Assembly (NCBI GenBank): GCA_025058735.1
Contig: JANXDX010000009.1
Coordinates: forward strand, 1 to 54,995
DNA length: 54,995 nt
Direction: 5' to 3'
Source of the DNA: Archaeoglobaceae archaeon
GTDB taxonomy: Archaea; Halobacteriota; Archaeoglobi; Archaeoglobales; Archaeoglobaceae
The position numbers and the translations under genes are program-made. The stretch's first letter is position 1; the number at the start of each line of letters is the position of its first letter. Of the stretch, positions 24,892 through 33,571 are shown piece after piece. Below the pieces are notes generated by a model. It was not told where the DNA came from and searched no databases. It saw nothing but the letters and a program-made list of their open reading frames with translations.

Positions 24892-25530
24892 TCATTCAAA
24901 TAGATCTTTTATATCAAACTCTTCCTCCTCAATTTCTAGTTCTAACTCCTCCTCTTCAACCTCTTCAAGAAGTTCAAACTCCTCTTTCAGTTTCATCAAA
25001 ACATCTTTGACAGTTCTCTTATAATCTTCTAGATCAGTTTTGTAAATTTCTTTTGCGATCTTAGCGTCTTCAGTTTTTCCAAGTTCAACATCTTTTATCC
25101 TTTCGATCGTACATTTAGCAGCCTCGATTATCCAGCGATCTCTTACATCTGGATCTGCTGTGTTTATCATTTCAGGTCTTAGAATTACGAACTTCTTTTT
25201 TATACCTTCAAGAACTTTAACTTTTGCAGTTAAGGAGACGATCGATGGATAATCTATGTCGAGAAGCATTTCTAGAGCTTCTGGTTGGAATTTTCCTATG
25301 TATCCGACAAAGGAACCTGTTGGATCGGAAACTCTTATTCTCCAAATTCCAGATTCTGGTTTTGTCTCTTCTTTTTCAAGTAACGCCCCTACAACAAAAA
25401 CTCTGTTACATCTAAGGCCAAGGGGTGTTAAGAGGTAAACTGGAGCTTTCTCTCCTCCACTCCTTATTACATGGGTTGAGTTGTTTAACTCTTTTGCAAA
25501 AACTCTTCTGGCAACTTCTCTCTTCATCAT
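24892..25530 (-). CDS. RPA-associated OB-fold protein
   Basis: 212 aa. The N-terminal half has an OB-fold core (WRIRVSDPTGSFVGYIGKF); the C-terminal third is strongly acidic (LEEVEEEELELEIEEEEFD) and ends DIKDLFE. Archaeal genomes commonly place such a gene directly after the large RPA subunit, and the proteins are thought to act together on single-stranded DNA. Its ATG follows the RPA stop immediately. Two adjacent ATGs are possible starts. Confidence 0.85.
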   Translation of the reverse strand: MMKREVARRVFAKELNNSTHVIRSGGEKAPVYLLTPLGLRCNRVFVVGALLEKEETKPESGIWRIRVSDPTGSFVGYIGKFQPEALEMLLDIDYPSIVSLTAKVKVLEGIKKKFVILRPEMINTADPDVRDRWIIEAAKCTIERIKDVELGKTEDAKIAKEIYKTDLEDYKRTVKDVLMKLKEEFELLEEVEEEELELEIEEEEFDIKDLFE

Positions 25531-26459
25531 TTCAATTCCTCCAGAATCTTCTCAACTTCTTCTTTTATGTTCGGCTTGTAGAATTCTGCATAGGTTACTC
25601 TAAAAAATCTAACTCCTAAAAATCCAACAATTTTCAAATACTTTCCAAGCAATTTTTTCTTCAACTCATCTAAAACCGCTTTCCTTTCTAAATTTTCTTG
25701 TGCAATTTTCTTAGCAGTTTCTAGGTCGATCCCTACAAGCTTCTTTATAACCTCTTCTCCCATCAAAATTTCGTAGTTTTCAATACCGTTGTCAACTACA
25801 CCTCTGATCCTTAGATCATCTACAGTCTTAACTTTTCCGTGAACGATGCAGTTCCCACCTTTTGCAATTCTGTTGCACTGGGAACATCTTTGTATTAAAC
25901 CGCTGTTCTGATGTATAGCTACTAGACTTCCTATGAATTCAACTTCACCATAAACCTTTGCAGGAACTTCTGCAACTTTTACGTCTTCACTTATTTCTTC
26001 TATTTCACTGAAACGTGTTACGTTCAATCTCTTCATTCCAGCAAATTCATCTACAACAACATTTCTAAACACGTAGCTTTTGTTCTCTTGAACTTCTGGC
26101 TTTCCAGCTTTTGCCCAAATTAAGAATCTAATAACTCCAGTCTCATCTCCTATTAATCCTGTTTGAGATATCGATGGACTTACAGGTTCCCAAAGTTGTA
26201 TAACTTTTACTTTGACACTAACTCTTCCAGAACTTCCTATTTCGGCTATTTTTGTAAGTGGTGCTAGTACTTCGTACTTGGGAATCTTGTATTCTTTAAG
26301 TAGATAGTTTACAACTGTCGTGTAAGCCTCGTTTTCTGGAACTTTGAATTCATAGATCAACAACTTCAATCTGTCCATTATCTCTTTCCTACTTACTCCG
26401 TACTCCTTGAAGATCGAATATATCCTATCTACCAACTCCTCTATCCTCACTTCTCGCAA
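25527..26459 (-). CDS. rpa: Replication protein A, large subunit
   Basis: 310 aa single-stranded DNA-binding protein. OB-fold strands: VSVKVKVIQLWEPVSPSISQ then GLIGDETGVIRFLIWA, with a second OB region after residue 150. A zinc finger, CSQCNRIAKGGNCIVH (C-x2-C-x8-C-x2-H), lies about residue 187. The start is TTG 26459 or GTG 26450; both overlap the mechanosensitive channel gene upstream, so the genes are co-transcribed. Confidence 0.9.
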   Translation of the reverse strand: MREVRIEELVDRIYSIFKEYGVSRKEIMDRLKLLIYEFKVPENEAYTTVVNYLLKEYKIPKYEVLAPLTKIAEIGSSGRVSVKVKVIQLWEPVSPSISQTGLIGDETGVIRFLIWAKAGKPEVQENKSYVFRNVVVDEFAGMKRLNVTRFSEIEEISEDVKVAEVPAKVYGEVEFIGSLVAIHQNSGLIQRCSQCNRIAKGGNCIVHGKVKTVDDLRIRGVVDNGIENYEILMGEEVIKKLVGIDLETAKKIAQENLERKAVLDELKKKLLGKYLKIVGFLGVRFFRVTYAEFYKPNIKEEVEKILEELK

Positions 26460-27237
26460 ACCTTATCACCCTCTGTGGGAATGGTATCTCAATTCCATTA
26501 TCTTCAAGTGCTTTTTTAATTTTCCAGAGCAAACTTACTCTAACATTTGACAACTCAGTTACAGGAACCCAAATCCTGACAACCAGATCTACTCCATTTT
26601 CTCCCAAATTGTTTACAAAAACTTGCGGCTCAGGATTCTTCAAGACAAATGGATTTTCTTCAACTATTTCTTTTATTATATTTATTGCTTTTTCAGCGTC
26701 GTCGCTGTAACTTATGCTTACTGTGTACTCAAATCTCCTCGCAACGTTAGCTACAAGGTTTGTTATGTTGGACGTAAAAACTCGTTGGTTGGGAATTCTG
26801 ACGTAAAGACCATCGTAGGTTCTTATTATAGTAGACATAACTCTTACATCTTCAACGAACCCAGAAACGCCCTCTATTGTAACTTGATCACCTATCTTTA
26901 TTGGCTTTTCTGCAAGTAAAAATAGGCCAGATATGAAGTTCGAGACAACGTTTTGACTGGCAAAACCTAATATTATACCAGTTATCCCTCCAGCTACTAG
27001 TAAACCTGTGAGACTGATTCCTAAGATCGGAAGAATTGAAACGACTGCGATGAGTACTATGGAGTAGTACGTAACTTTCAGGATCAGTTCAAGCTGGTCT
27101 TTTGAGATCTTATCTGAAAGAAGTCTTCTGAGCTTCAAGCCGACGATTTTAGCGATCATTACGGATAAGAATATAGCTGTAAAAGCTATTATCAAATCCA
27201 AAACAGTTACATCTCCATAAACTGTGATGTCGATCAT
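26425..27237 (-). CDS. mscS: MscS-family small-conductance mechanosensitive channel
   Basis: 270 aa from ATG 27237, which overlaps the DUF432 stop (ATGA); GTG 27246 is the alternative. There are three N-terminal membrane segments, the third being the glycine/alanine-rich pore helix LLVAGGITGIILGFASQNV. Then comes the beta domain with KIGDQVTIEGVSGFVEDV and the cytoplasmic alpha-beta domain. It opens under membrane tension and releases solutes on osmotic downshock. It shares an operon with RPA, an unusual pairing. Confidence 0.92.
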   Translation of the reverse strand: MIDITVYGDVTVLDLIIAFTAIFLSVMIAKIVGLKLRRLLSDKISKDQLELILKVTYYSIVLIAVVSILPILGISLTGLLVAGGITGIILGFASQNVVSNFISGLFLLAEKPIKIGDQVTIEGVSGFVEDVRVMSTIIRTYDGLYVRIPNQRVFTSNITNLVANVARRFEYTVSISYSDDAEKAINIIKEIVEENPFVLKNPEPQVFVNNLGENGVDLVVRIWVPVTELSNVRVSLLWKIKKALEDNGIEIPFPQRVIRFARSEDRGVGR

Positions 27238-27929
27238 AAACCCCACTCCATGAAAAATTTCTTCTTGATAATTGGGATTTTTTTTGCAGTATAAAGCTCG
27301 ATCGACTTTTTCCCATAACTTATTTCGTTGAATCCAGTTTCTGCAACTTTAGATGAAAGTATGCGCACGTAGGCACTGGAGACTACTTTTTCATCGTAGT
27401 ATATTTTCATATCGTAAACGTTGAAAACTGCTTTCTTCATCTCTTGCCACTCTTCACTTTCGTTGTAAATTTTCAGTTCTATTAAACCCTCTTTTAGCCA
27501 GTCCAATTCTGGAAGATCTTCAAAAATTTTACTTGTCCAATACTTGCAAATTATTCCGTTTGTTGAGTCTCCGTACAAGGTAAACTTCTGTTTTACAAAG
27601 CTGAAAATGTCTAAAATTTTTATGTCTCTGCTTACAAGCAAAACTGCTACTTCGATCGGAAATGTTACGTAGAGAGTGCTGAACTCTCTTGGTTCTATAG
27701 ATATGGGCTTTTCGAACTCTATCAGTAGATAATTTGTTATAGGTTTTGGTAAGTTTACAGGTTCTACAGGATTAACCAAAACTTTTACATCCTTTGAAGC
27801 TATTAATTTTTCGACCTTTTCATTTCTAAACGATCTTACGTAAACGTACAAGTTCTTTTGTTTTTTAATTTCAGCGTAAAAATCCTCGTAACCGATTTCG
27901 AACTCTTCGATCTTGTATTCTCCGAACAC
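27234..27929 (-). CDS. DUF432 family protein
   Basis: 231 aa from GTG 27929; a TTG at 27938 is also in frame. GTG is preferred because ATATAT at 27951-27956 lies about 25 nt upstream, right for a leaderless transcript. The protein is rich in beta strands, has no membrane helix or signal peptide, and matches my memory of archaeal DUF432 proteins, which often neighbour mscS. Its central part has paired hydrophobic strands (TLYVTFPIEVAVLLVSRDIK). Function unknown; it may modulate the channel. Confidence 0.68.
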   Translation of the reverse strand: MFGEYKIEEFEIGYEDFYAEIKKQKNLYVYVRSFRNEKVEKLIASKDVKVLVNPVEPVNLPKPITNYLLIEFEKPISIEPREFSTLYVTFPIEVAVLLVSRDIKILDIFSFVKQKFTLYGDSTNGIICKYWTSKIFEDLPELDWLKEGLIELKIYNESEEWQEMKKAVFNVYDMKIYYDEKVVSSAYVRILSSKVAETGFNEISYGKKSIELYTAKKIPIIKKKFFMEWGL

Positions 27930-28008
27930 GTTTGTCAAAGTTAAACAAGAATATATCCCTTTCTATTCCACATGCTAGCGTAAGTACAAAATTAATTAAT
28001 ATAAAAAA

Positions 28009-29226
28009 TTAGTAGCTACTTCTATACTCAATTTCTCCAACTAGGTTTTGTTTTACAAGCTTTTTTGCCTCTTCCAGGTCGTAGTTTCCAAGAAGCCACA
28101 TCAACTTTACTAGAGCAACTTCTGGCAACATATCTTCACCCTCTATAACTCCAGCTTTCAGCAGATATCTTCCAGTATCGTAAACTCGATCGCAAACTCT
28201 TCCCCAGAGACATTGTGAAGTCATAACAATAACACTGTCTTCAGCTATCCTTTTTACAGTTTCAACCCAATCAGTAGAAACGTGTCCAAGTCCTGTACCT
28301 TCAACAACAAAACCTCTGTAACCTTTTGAATGGAAAAACTCCATTATTTCTGCGCTTAGCCCAGGATAAAATTTTATCAAAGCAACTTTCTCTTCAAGTT
28401 TCGCTTTACAATCTAAAGGCCTCTCGTTCCTTTTAAGTCTCCAAGAAAGCCATTCAACGTTTAAGGAAGGATAATCTATCTTTGCAATTGGCCTTGCATT
28501 TATACTTTGAAAAGCATCTCTCCTAGATGTATGATTTTTCCTAACTTTAACTCCTCTGTGCAAAAAACAGTAATCATCACTTGTCGTTGCATGAACACAA
28601 ACTGTAACTTCTCCAACATCGGAAATTGCTGCTTTTGCAGCGCAAAGTAAATTCATAGCTGCATCGCTACTCGGCCTATCACTACTCCTTTGAGCTCCGA
28701 CGAAAACTACTGGTTTTGGGGTCGAGAGAATGAAAGAGAGAGCAGCTGAACTGTAATGCATAGTGTCAGTTCCGTGGGTAATTATTACTCCGTCATAACT
28801 TTTTAAAGCATTGTAGACTCTTTTAGCTAACTCGATCCAATTTTTTGGTTTCATGTTTTCGCTCAGAATGTTGAATAGAAGTTCGGCATCTATGTTACAA
28901 ATTTCAGCGATCTCTGGAACTTCAGATACTATCTCTTCAGCAGTAAATTGACTCGTAACAGCTCCAGTTCTGTAGTCTATTTTACTAGCTATAGTTCCCC
29001 CAGTAGATATTATTTTTACATTTGGCAAGCCATCTTTCTTTTCCAACTTTTTGATTTCAGTTTTGGGTAAACTTTCTTCAAAAACTTCTAAAAGTTCGTA
29101 CTCTTTAAATCCTACATTGTAACCACTGTCAAGTTTTAAAACAAAGTTTCCTGTGAAAGATGGCATAGCTATTCCTTCAAATATTTTACCTTTTGCTCTT
29201 ATCCTGACCCTTTTACCTAGAACCAT
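28009..29226 (-). CDS. gatD: Glutamyl-tRNA(Gln) amidotransferase subunit D
   Basis: 405 aa. A small N-terminal beta-barrel precedes an L-asparaginase-like domain. STGGTIASKIDYRTGAV (about residue 75) carries the catalytic Thr, and IITHGTDTMHYSSAAL carries the second active-site Thr-Asp. GatD releases ammonia that GatE uses to convert Glu-tRNA(Gln) to Gln-tRNA(Gln); the system is archaeal. No gatE is in this window. It is the last gene of the mazG-pncB-argH-gatD run. Confidence 0.94.
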   Translation of the reverse strand: MVLGKRVRIRAKGKIFEGIAMPSFTGNFVLKLDSGYNVGFKEYELLEVFEESLPKTEIKKLEKKDGLPNVKIISTGGTIASKIDYRTGAVTSQFTAEEIVSEVPEIAEICNIDAELLFNILSENMKPKNWIELAKRVYNALKSYDGVIITHGTDTMHYSSAALSFILSTPKPVVFVGAQRSSDRPSSDAAMNLLCAAKAAISDVGEVTVCVHATTSDDYCFLHRGVKVRKNHTSRRDAFQSINARPIAKIDYPSLNVEWLSWRLKRNERPLDCKAKLEEKVALIKFYPGLSAEIMEFFHSKGYRGFVVEGTGLGHVSTDWVETVKRIAEDSVIVMTSQCLWGRVCDRVYDTGRYLLKAGVIEGEDMLPEVALVKLMWLLGNYDLEEAKKLVKQNLVGEIEYRSSY

Positions 29227-30617
29227 GTCTCAACACCCATTTCATTCAAGATCTTTCTGAGCTTCAAGATTCTGTTTTCAACATCTTTTTTGTAACGTTC
29301 AACTTCCATCACATCTCTACTTAGCTTTTCCAAAGCGTTACTCATCATCCTTTCCACTTCCTTTTTACACGTTCCTCCGATGTTCTTTCTGCTTTCAACT
29401 ATGAATTCTGCATCTAAGTTTTCATCGATTTTTACGTCGTAGCCAAACTCTCTAGCTGCATCCTCTATCTTTTCTCCTTTTAAATGTTTCCCTACGATCT
29501 TGTAAGCTATTCTAAACGGAATTCCAAAATTGATCACTAGATAGTCAGCTAATCCTGTAGCAGTTGTAGAAAACTTTGATGAATCCTCTTTAAGTTTTTC
29601 GCGATTGAACTCTAGTTTTTCAAACATCGAAGAAAAAACTTCAACAAAATCTACAGCACCGATCAATGAATCGTAAAGAATTGGATTCATTTCTTGAAAA
29701 TCTCTGTTGTAGCTGAAAGGTAGAGCTTTGTAAGTACACATAGCTGCTGTAAGATTTCCAACAAGTTTTGATGCTCTCGCTCTTAGAAGTTCTGCAAGAT
29801 CTGGGTTTTTCTTTTGAGGCATTATAGAGGATGTAGAAGAAAACTCTTCAGGTAACTTTATGTAGTTAAAGTTTGGATTTGAAAACAGAACTATTTCTTC
29901 TGCAATTCTACTCAGATCCAATAGCAACTGAGCAGCTACGTAAACGCTTTCTATCAAAAAATCCCTAGAAGAGACCGCATCCTCGCTGTGCTCTATCAAG
30001 TCATCAAATCCTAAGAGTTCTGCTGCAAAAGATCTGTCCAAGTTGTAGGGAGATGATGCAAACGCAGCTGAGCCAAGGGGGCATAGGTTAGAGCGTTTGA
30101 AAGCATCAATTATTCTTCTAAAATCTCTCTCTAACATAGAAACGTAAGCTAATAAATGGTGAGAAATCCTAGTTGGCTGTGCAGGTTGGAAATGTGTAAA
30201 TCCTGGCATCAGGAAGTTGATGTTCTCTTCAGCTTTTTTTAAAATAGAACTTCTCAGCTTACAAACTTTTTCTGCTAGTTCAAGCAATTTATCTCTAGCA
30301 AACATTCTAAGACAAGTTGCAACTTCATCGTTTCTAGATAAAGCTGTATGCATCTTTTTTCCTGCATCGGTAATTTTTACAACTTCAGACTCTACAGCTT
30401 CTTCAACATCCTCATAACCTTCAAAATCAATTTTTGAAATTTTAGATAAAGCTGTCAAGATCTCCTTAGCTTCTTCACTTGATATGTAACCAGACTTCGC
30501 TAAGTTCAGTGTATGCACCGCATTGACTAGTAGATCGTACTTCTTTATGTTTGAATCGTGGTGGAGTGAGGATGAGATCTTTAGAAATTTTTCATCTCTA
30601 CTCTTTAAGAAACTCAT
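29217..30617 (-). CDS. argH: Argininosuccinate lyase
   Basis: 466 aa. SSIMPQKKNPDLAELLRAR is the fumarase/aspartase superfamily signature with the catalytic Ser. TALSRNDEVATCLRMFARD and GFTHFQPAQPTRISHH carry other active-site residues. It makes arginine and fumarate from argininosuccinate. It overlaps gatD by 10 nt and pncB by 20 nt. argF lies elsewhere in the window, so arginine genes are scattered. Confidence 0.95.
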   Translation of the reverse strand: MSFLKSRDEKFLKISSSLHHDSNIKKYDLLVNAVHTLNLAKSGYISSEEAKEILTALSKISKIDFEGYEDVEEAVESEVVKITDAGKKMHTALSRNDEVATCLRMFARDKLLELAEKVCKLRSSILKKAEENINFLMPGFTHFQPAQPTRISHHLLAYVSMLERDFRRIIDAFKRSNLCPLGSAAFASSPYNLDRSFAAELLGFDDLIEHSEDAVSSRDFLIESVYVAAQLLLDLSRIAEEIVLFSNPNFNYIKLPEEFSSTSSIMPQKKNPDLAELLRARASKLVGNLTAAMCTYKALPFSYNRDFQEMNPILYDSLIGAVDFVEVFSSMFEKLEFNREKLKEDSSKFSTTATGLADYLVINFGIPFRIAYKIVGKHLKGEKIEDAAREFGYDVKIDENLDAEFIVESRKNIGGTCKKEVERMMSNALEKLSRDVMEVERYKKDVENRILKLRKILNEMGVETWF

Positions 30618-31749
30618 CTACTCTACCCAGCTTCTTCACTAATTCCATCTGTTTCAAAACTAACTCTCTAGATTTGTTTATGTCAGTACTTCTTAGAATT
30701 TTTCCATTTTCTATGTACTTCAAAAGTAGGGGTTCTTTATCTTTTGGCGCATCTTCTTTGAACAATCTGACTTCATCTTCAAGCTTTTCCCAATCCCTGT
30801 AAACTTGTTTCATTCCACTTCTTTTACCTCTTTTTGCAGCAAATTTTCCATCCCTTTCAACTATATCTAAAGCAAAATCTATTGGCTTTGCAGCACTTAT
30901 AGAAGTTCCAACTCCAAACGCATCTACGATGTCTTTCAGCTCAAAAACATCTTTTAGCGTTAAACCTCCACTTAAAAATATTTTAACGTTACCTTTTCCT
31001 CTTATTTTCAACTCCCATCTTACTTCTTCAATTATCTTCCTTATGTTTCCTCTCCTCGAAGATGGAGTATCTAACCTAACTCCGTCAACTCTCTCAACAT
31101 TTTCTACAGCCAAATTGGCTTCCGTTTTCTCATCGTAGTAAGTGTCTACCAACATAGTTCTAGGAACATTAGGATCTACAACTTCGTTGAAACTTTTCCA
31201 AGCTTCTACTTGATCTCCAAAGCAAATTATTAAAGCGTGTGGCATAGTTCCCATACTTTGAATACCAAGATATTTTTCTGCGGCAAAGTTACTGACTCCA
31301 TCAGCTCCACCTATGTAAGCAGATCTTTCGATCATAGCGGCGAGGAAAGGATTTGCCCTCCTAGTCCCAAAAGAAAACAACTTCTTATCTCCTGCAGCGA
31401 GTTTAAATTTGAAAGTCTTTGTAGCAATTCCGCTTGCATGGCAAACAAATCCTAGAAGTGGAGTTTCAAACCTTGCAAAATCTAAATATTTTCCAACTAT
31501 CGTCATCACTGGCTCGTGTGGAAAGAAAATAGTTCCCTCTGGCATAGCATATAGGTCTATTGGCAAACCCTCAAGTAGAGTTAAAACATCGTTCAGACCA
31601 GCAAAAACACCCCAATCACTTGTTGTAACTTCAGCAACAACGAAAGGATTTAAATTTTTAGCTTTTAAAATTTTTTCAGTCCATACAAAGTACTTGTCAG
31701 TAGTTATGCCGTTCTTCACATCTTCTTCACTTACAACTGTAAACTTCAT
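30598..31749 (-). CDS. pncB: Nicotinate phosphoribosyltransferase
   Basis: 383 aa, the archaeal short form. The core matches the family: SFGTRRANPFLAAMIERSAYIGG about residue 125, then MGTMPHALIICFGD, then the phosphate-binding FLSGGLTLKDVFEL about residue 265. It makes nicotinate mononucleotide for NAD salvage. GVRLDTPSSRRGN forms part of the PRPP site. It overlaps mazG by 4 nt and argH by 20 nt. Confidence 0.92.
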   Translation of the reverse strand: MKFTVVSEEDVKNGITTDKYFVWTEKILKAKNLNPFVVAEVTTSDWGVFAGLNDVLTLLEGLPIDLYAMPEGTIFFPHEPVMTIVGKYLDFARFETPLLGFVCHASGIATKTFKFKLAAGDKKLFSFGTRRANPFLAAMIERSAYIGGADGVSNFAAEKYLGIQSMGTMPHALIICFGDQVEAWKSFNEVVDPNVPRTMLVDTYYDEKTEANLAVENVERVDGVRLDTPSSRRGNIRKIIEEVRWELKIRGKGNVKIFLSGGLTLKDVFELKDIVDAFGVGTSISAAKPIDFALDIVERDGKFAAKRGKRSGMKQVYRDWEKLEDEVRLFKEDAPKDKEPLLLKYIENGKILRSTDINKSRELVLKQMELVKKLGRVDEFLKE

Positions 31750-32027
31750 GCTCTACACCCACAAGGTTTTCTACCACATTTTATACAATATCCTGGATAT
31801 TTTTTTAAAACTTCAGTCTCAACGTCGATGTTGCAAAGGTTTGCTAAACTTACTAGCCAAGCTAAGACGTCTGCGATCTCCTCTCCTATGTTGTCTCCTC
31901 TCCTTAAAGCTTCAGCTAGTTCACCAATTTCCTCGATCACCCACAGCATAGTTCTTTCTACTCCTCTTTCAAGATCTCGATCTTTGTAGATCTCTGCAAT
32001 CATCTGTTGAAACTCTTTTATGTGCAC
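31746..32027 (-). CDS. MazG-like nucleotide pyrophosphohydrolase with C-terminal Cys tail
   Basis: 93 aa. EEIGELAEALRRGDNIGEEIADVLAWLVSL has the acidic metal-binding pattern (E-x3-E ... E-x2-D) of the all-alpha NTP pyrophosphatases. The C-terminus adds CIKCGRKPCGC, a probable metal site. It may cleave non-canonical NTPs. The start is GTG 32027, with TATAAAT about 22 nt upstream, so it is probably leaderless and heads the operon. Confidence 0.87.
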   Translation of the reverse strand: MHIKEFQQMIAEIYKDRDLERGVERTMLWVIEEIGELAEALRRGDNIGEEIADVLAWLVSLANLCNIDVETEVLKKYPGYCIKCGRKPCGCRA

Positions 32028-32045
32028 GTACTAATTACCTTCTGG

Positions 32046-32053
32046 ATTTATAG
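32046..32053 (-). promoter_or_regulatory. TATA-like box for the mazG-pncB-argH-gatD operon
   Basis: On the minus strand this reads CTATAAAT. Its centre is about 22 nt from the GTG start at 32027, the spacing of a leaderless promoter. Confidence 0.5.
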
Positions 32054-32174
32054 TTTGCTTCTATGTTTGTTTCAGTTGGAGCTGAGAATTGGGAGCGGTA
32101 TAACAGCAAATAAAATTTCTTAATATATATTTAAGTAAAATATTTATTTTTTATAAATTTATTTGTTGCGTTTA

Positions 32175-32183
32175 TTTTAAATA
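32175..32183 (+). promoter_or_regulatory. TATA-like box for the rps13 operon
   Basis: TTTTAAATA is centred 26 nt before the rps13 ATG, which fits a leaderless ribosomal-protein transcript. No Shine-Dalgarno precedes that ATG. Confidence 0.5.
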
Positions 32184-32204
32184 TCCTGAGAAGATATCAC
32201 AAGT

Positions 32205-32642
32205 ATGTTCAAGCACGTAGTCAGAATAGCGGACACAGACTTAGATGGAAAAAAACCAATCCTTTTCGCTCTAACAGGGATAAAAGGTATAGGAATTAGG
32301 ATGGCACAAAACATAGTTTATGAGTTAGATCTAGATCCAAGAAAAAAACTTGGAGAACTTGAGGATGAAAAAATTGAAAAATTAAAAAAATTTATCGAAG
32401 AAAAAATTGAAGATCTCCCTTCATGGCTTTTAAACAGAAGAAAAGAACCACATTCAGGTAAAAGTTTTCATCTACTTTCGAAAGACATCGAATTGGCGAG
32501 GATTTTAGATGTTGAAAACTTGATAAAGATAAGGTGTTACAGGGGAATGAGGCATGCTAGAGGTAAGAAGGTTCGTGGGCAGAGGACTAGAACAACTGGT
32601 AGAAGAGGAAGGACTGTTGGAGTTCAGAGGAAAAAGAAGTGA
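32205..32642 (+). CDS. rps13: Small ribosomal subunit protein uS13
   Basis: 145 aa. GTKG-type helix-hairpin-helix start (ALTGIKGIGIRMAQNIVYEL), then RCYRGMRHARGKKVRGQRTR and a basic tail ending KKK. It sits in the head of the 30S subunit and contacts tRNA. First gene of a four-gene ribosome and RNA-polymerase operon. Confidence 0.97.
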   Translation: MFKHVVRIADTDLDGKKPILFALTGIKGIGIRMAQNIVYELDLDPRKKLGELEDEKIEKLKKFIEEKIEDLPSWLLNRRKEPHSGKSFHLLSKDIELARILDVENLIKIRCYRGMRHARGKKVRGQRTRTTGRRGRTVGVQRKKK

Positions 32643-32654
32643 TGAGGTGATAAA

Positions 32655-33173
32655 ATGGGAGATCCTAAGAGATGTAGGAAAAAGTACGTAACTCCGACAC
32701 ATCCATGGGACAGGGCTAGACTTGAAAAGGAAAGAGAGTTAGTAATAAAGTACGGTTTAAGAAACAAAAGAGAACTTTGGAGATTTCAAAACATCTTGAG
32801 AAAGTACAGGAGAGTAGCTAGAGATCTTTTAGGAAAAATAAATCTTCAAAGTAGAGAGGGAGACATTGCAAGAAAAATAGCAAGAGATGTGATTGAAAAA
32901 CTGAACAAAGTTGGAGTCCTTCACGAAAATGCAACACTTGATGACATATTGAATTTGAGAGTTGAAGACTTCTTAGAAAGAAGACTTCAAACTCTGGTTC
33001 ATAGACTTGGTCTCGCAAAGACGATAAAAGAAGCTAGACAATTGATAACTCATGGACATATAGCGGTTGGAGGTAGAAAGGTTACTGCACCGAGTTTTGT
33101 CGTTCCCAAGGATCTTGAGAGTACGATAACTTATTATAAGTATTCTCCACTTAATAAAGAGGTGAGTGTATGA
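32655..33173 (+). CDS. rps4: Small ribosomal subunit protein uS4
   Basis: 172 aa. Begins [18 protein letters not shown]; the S4 RNA-binding domain is about residues 105-150 ([20 protein letters not shown], then [14 protein letters not shown]). It is an early-assembly protein of the 30S subunit. GAGGTGAT stands just before its ATG. It overlaps rps11 by 4 nt. Confidence 0.97.
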   Translation: MGDPKRCRKKYVTPTHPWDRARLEKERELVIKYGLRNKRELWRFQNILRKYRRVARDLLGKINLQSREGDIARKIARDVIEKLNKVGVLHENATLDDILNLRVEDFLERRLQTLVHRLGLAKTIKEARQLITHGHIAVGGRKVTAPSFVVPKDLESTITYYKYSPLNKEVSV

Positions 33174-33571
33174 GTGGAGAGAAGAAGAAGTCTAGATGGG
33201 GTGTAGCTCACATATTCAGCAGCAGTAACAATACGATCATAACTATCACAGATATAACTGGCAGCGAGGTAATAGCTAGAGTTAGCGGAGGTATGCTTGT
33301 AAAAGCTGATAGAGATGAAGGGAATCCTTACACTGCAATGCAAGCCGCTTTAAAAGCTGCGGCAATAGCTAAGGAAAAGGGTATAGATGGAGTGCATATA
33401 AAAGTTAGAGCCCCTGGAGGTAATAGAAGTATAACTCCTGGCCCTGGTGCTCAAGCTGCTATAAGAGCTTTAGCTAGAGCTGGTTTAAAGATTGGAAGGA
33501 TTGAGGATGTAACACCTATTCCGCACGATGGAACTAGACCACCTGGCGGTAAGAGGGGTAGGAGAGTTTAA
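33170..33571 (+). CDS. rps11: Small ribosomal subunit protein uS11
   Basis: 133 aa. [20 protein letters not shown] at the start, [16 protein letters not shown] in the middle, and the C-terminal [20 protein letters not shown] are diagnostic. It binds the 30S platform near the mRNA exit. GAGGTG precedes the start. It abuts rpo3 with a 1-nt overlap. Confidence 0.97.
   Translation: MSGEKKKSRWGVAHIFSSSNNTIITITDITGSEVIARVSGGMLVKADRDEGNPYTAMQAALKAAAIAKEKGIDGVHIKVRAPGGNRSITPGPGAQAAIRALARAGLKIGRIEDVTPIPHDGTRPPGGKRGRRV

Noticed and set aside
24892-24980. Acidic C-terminus of the RPA-associated protein as a LysW-like carrier tail
   Set aside because: The run is part of a normal low-complexity acidic tail of an OB-fold protein and has no zinc ribbon.
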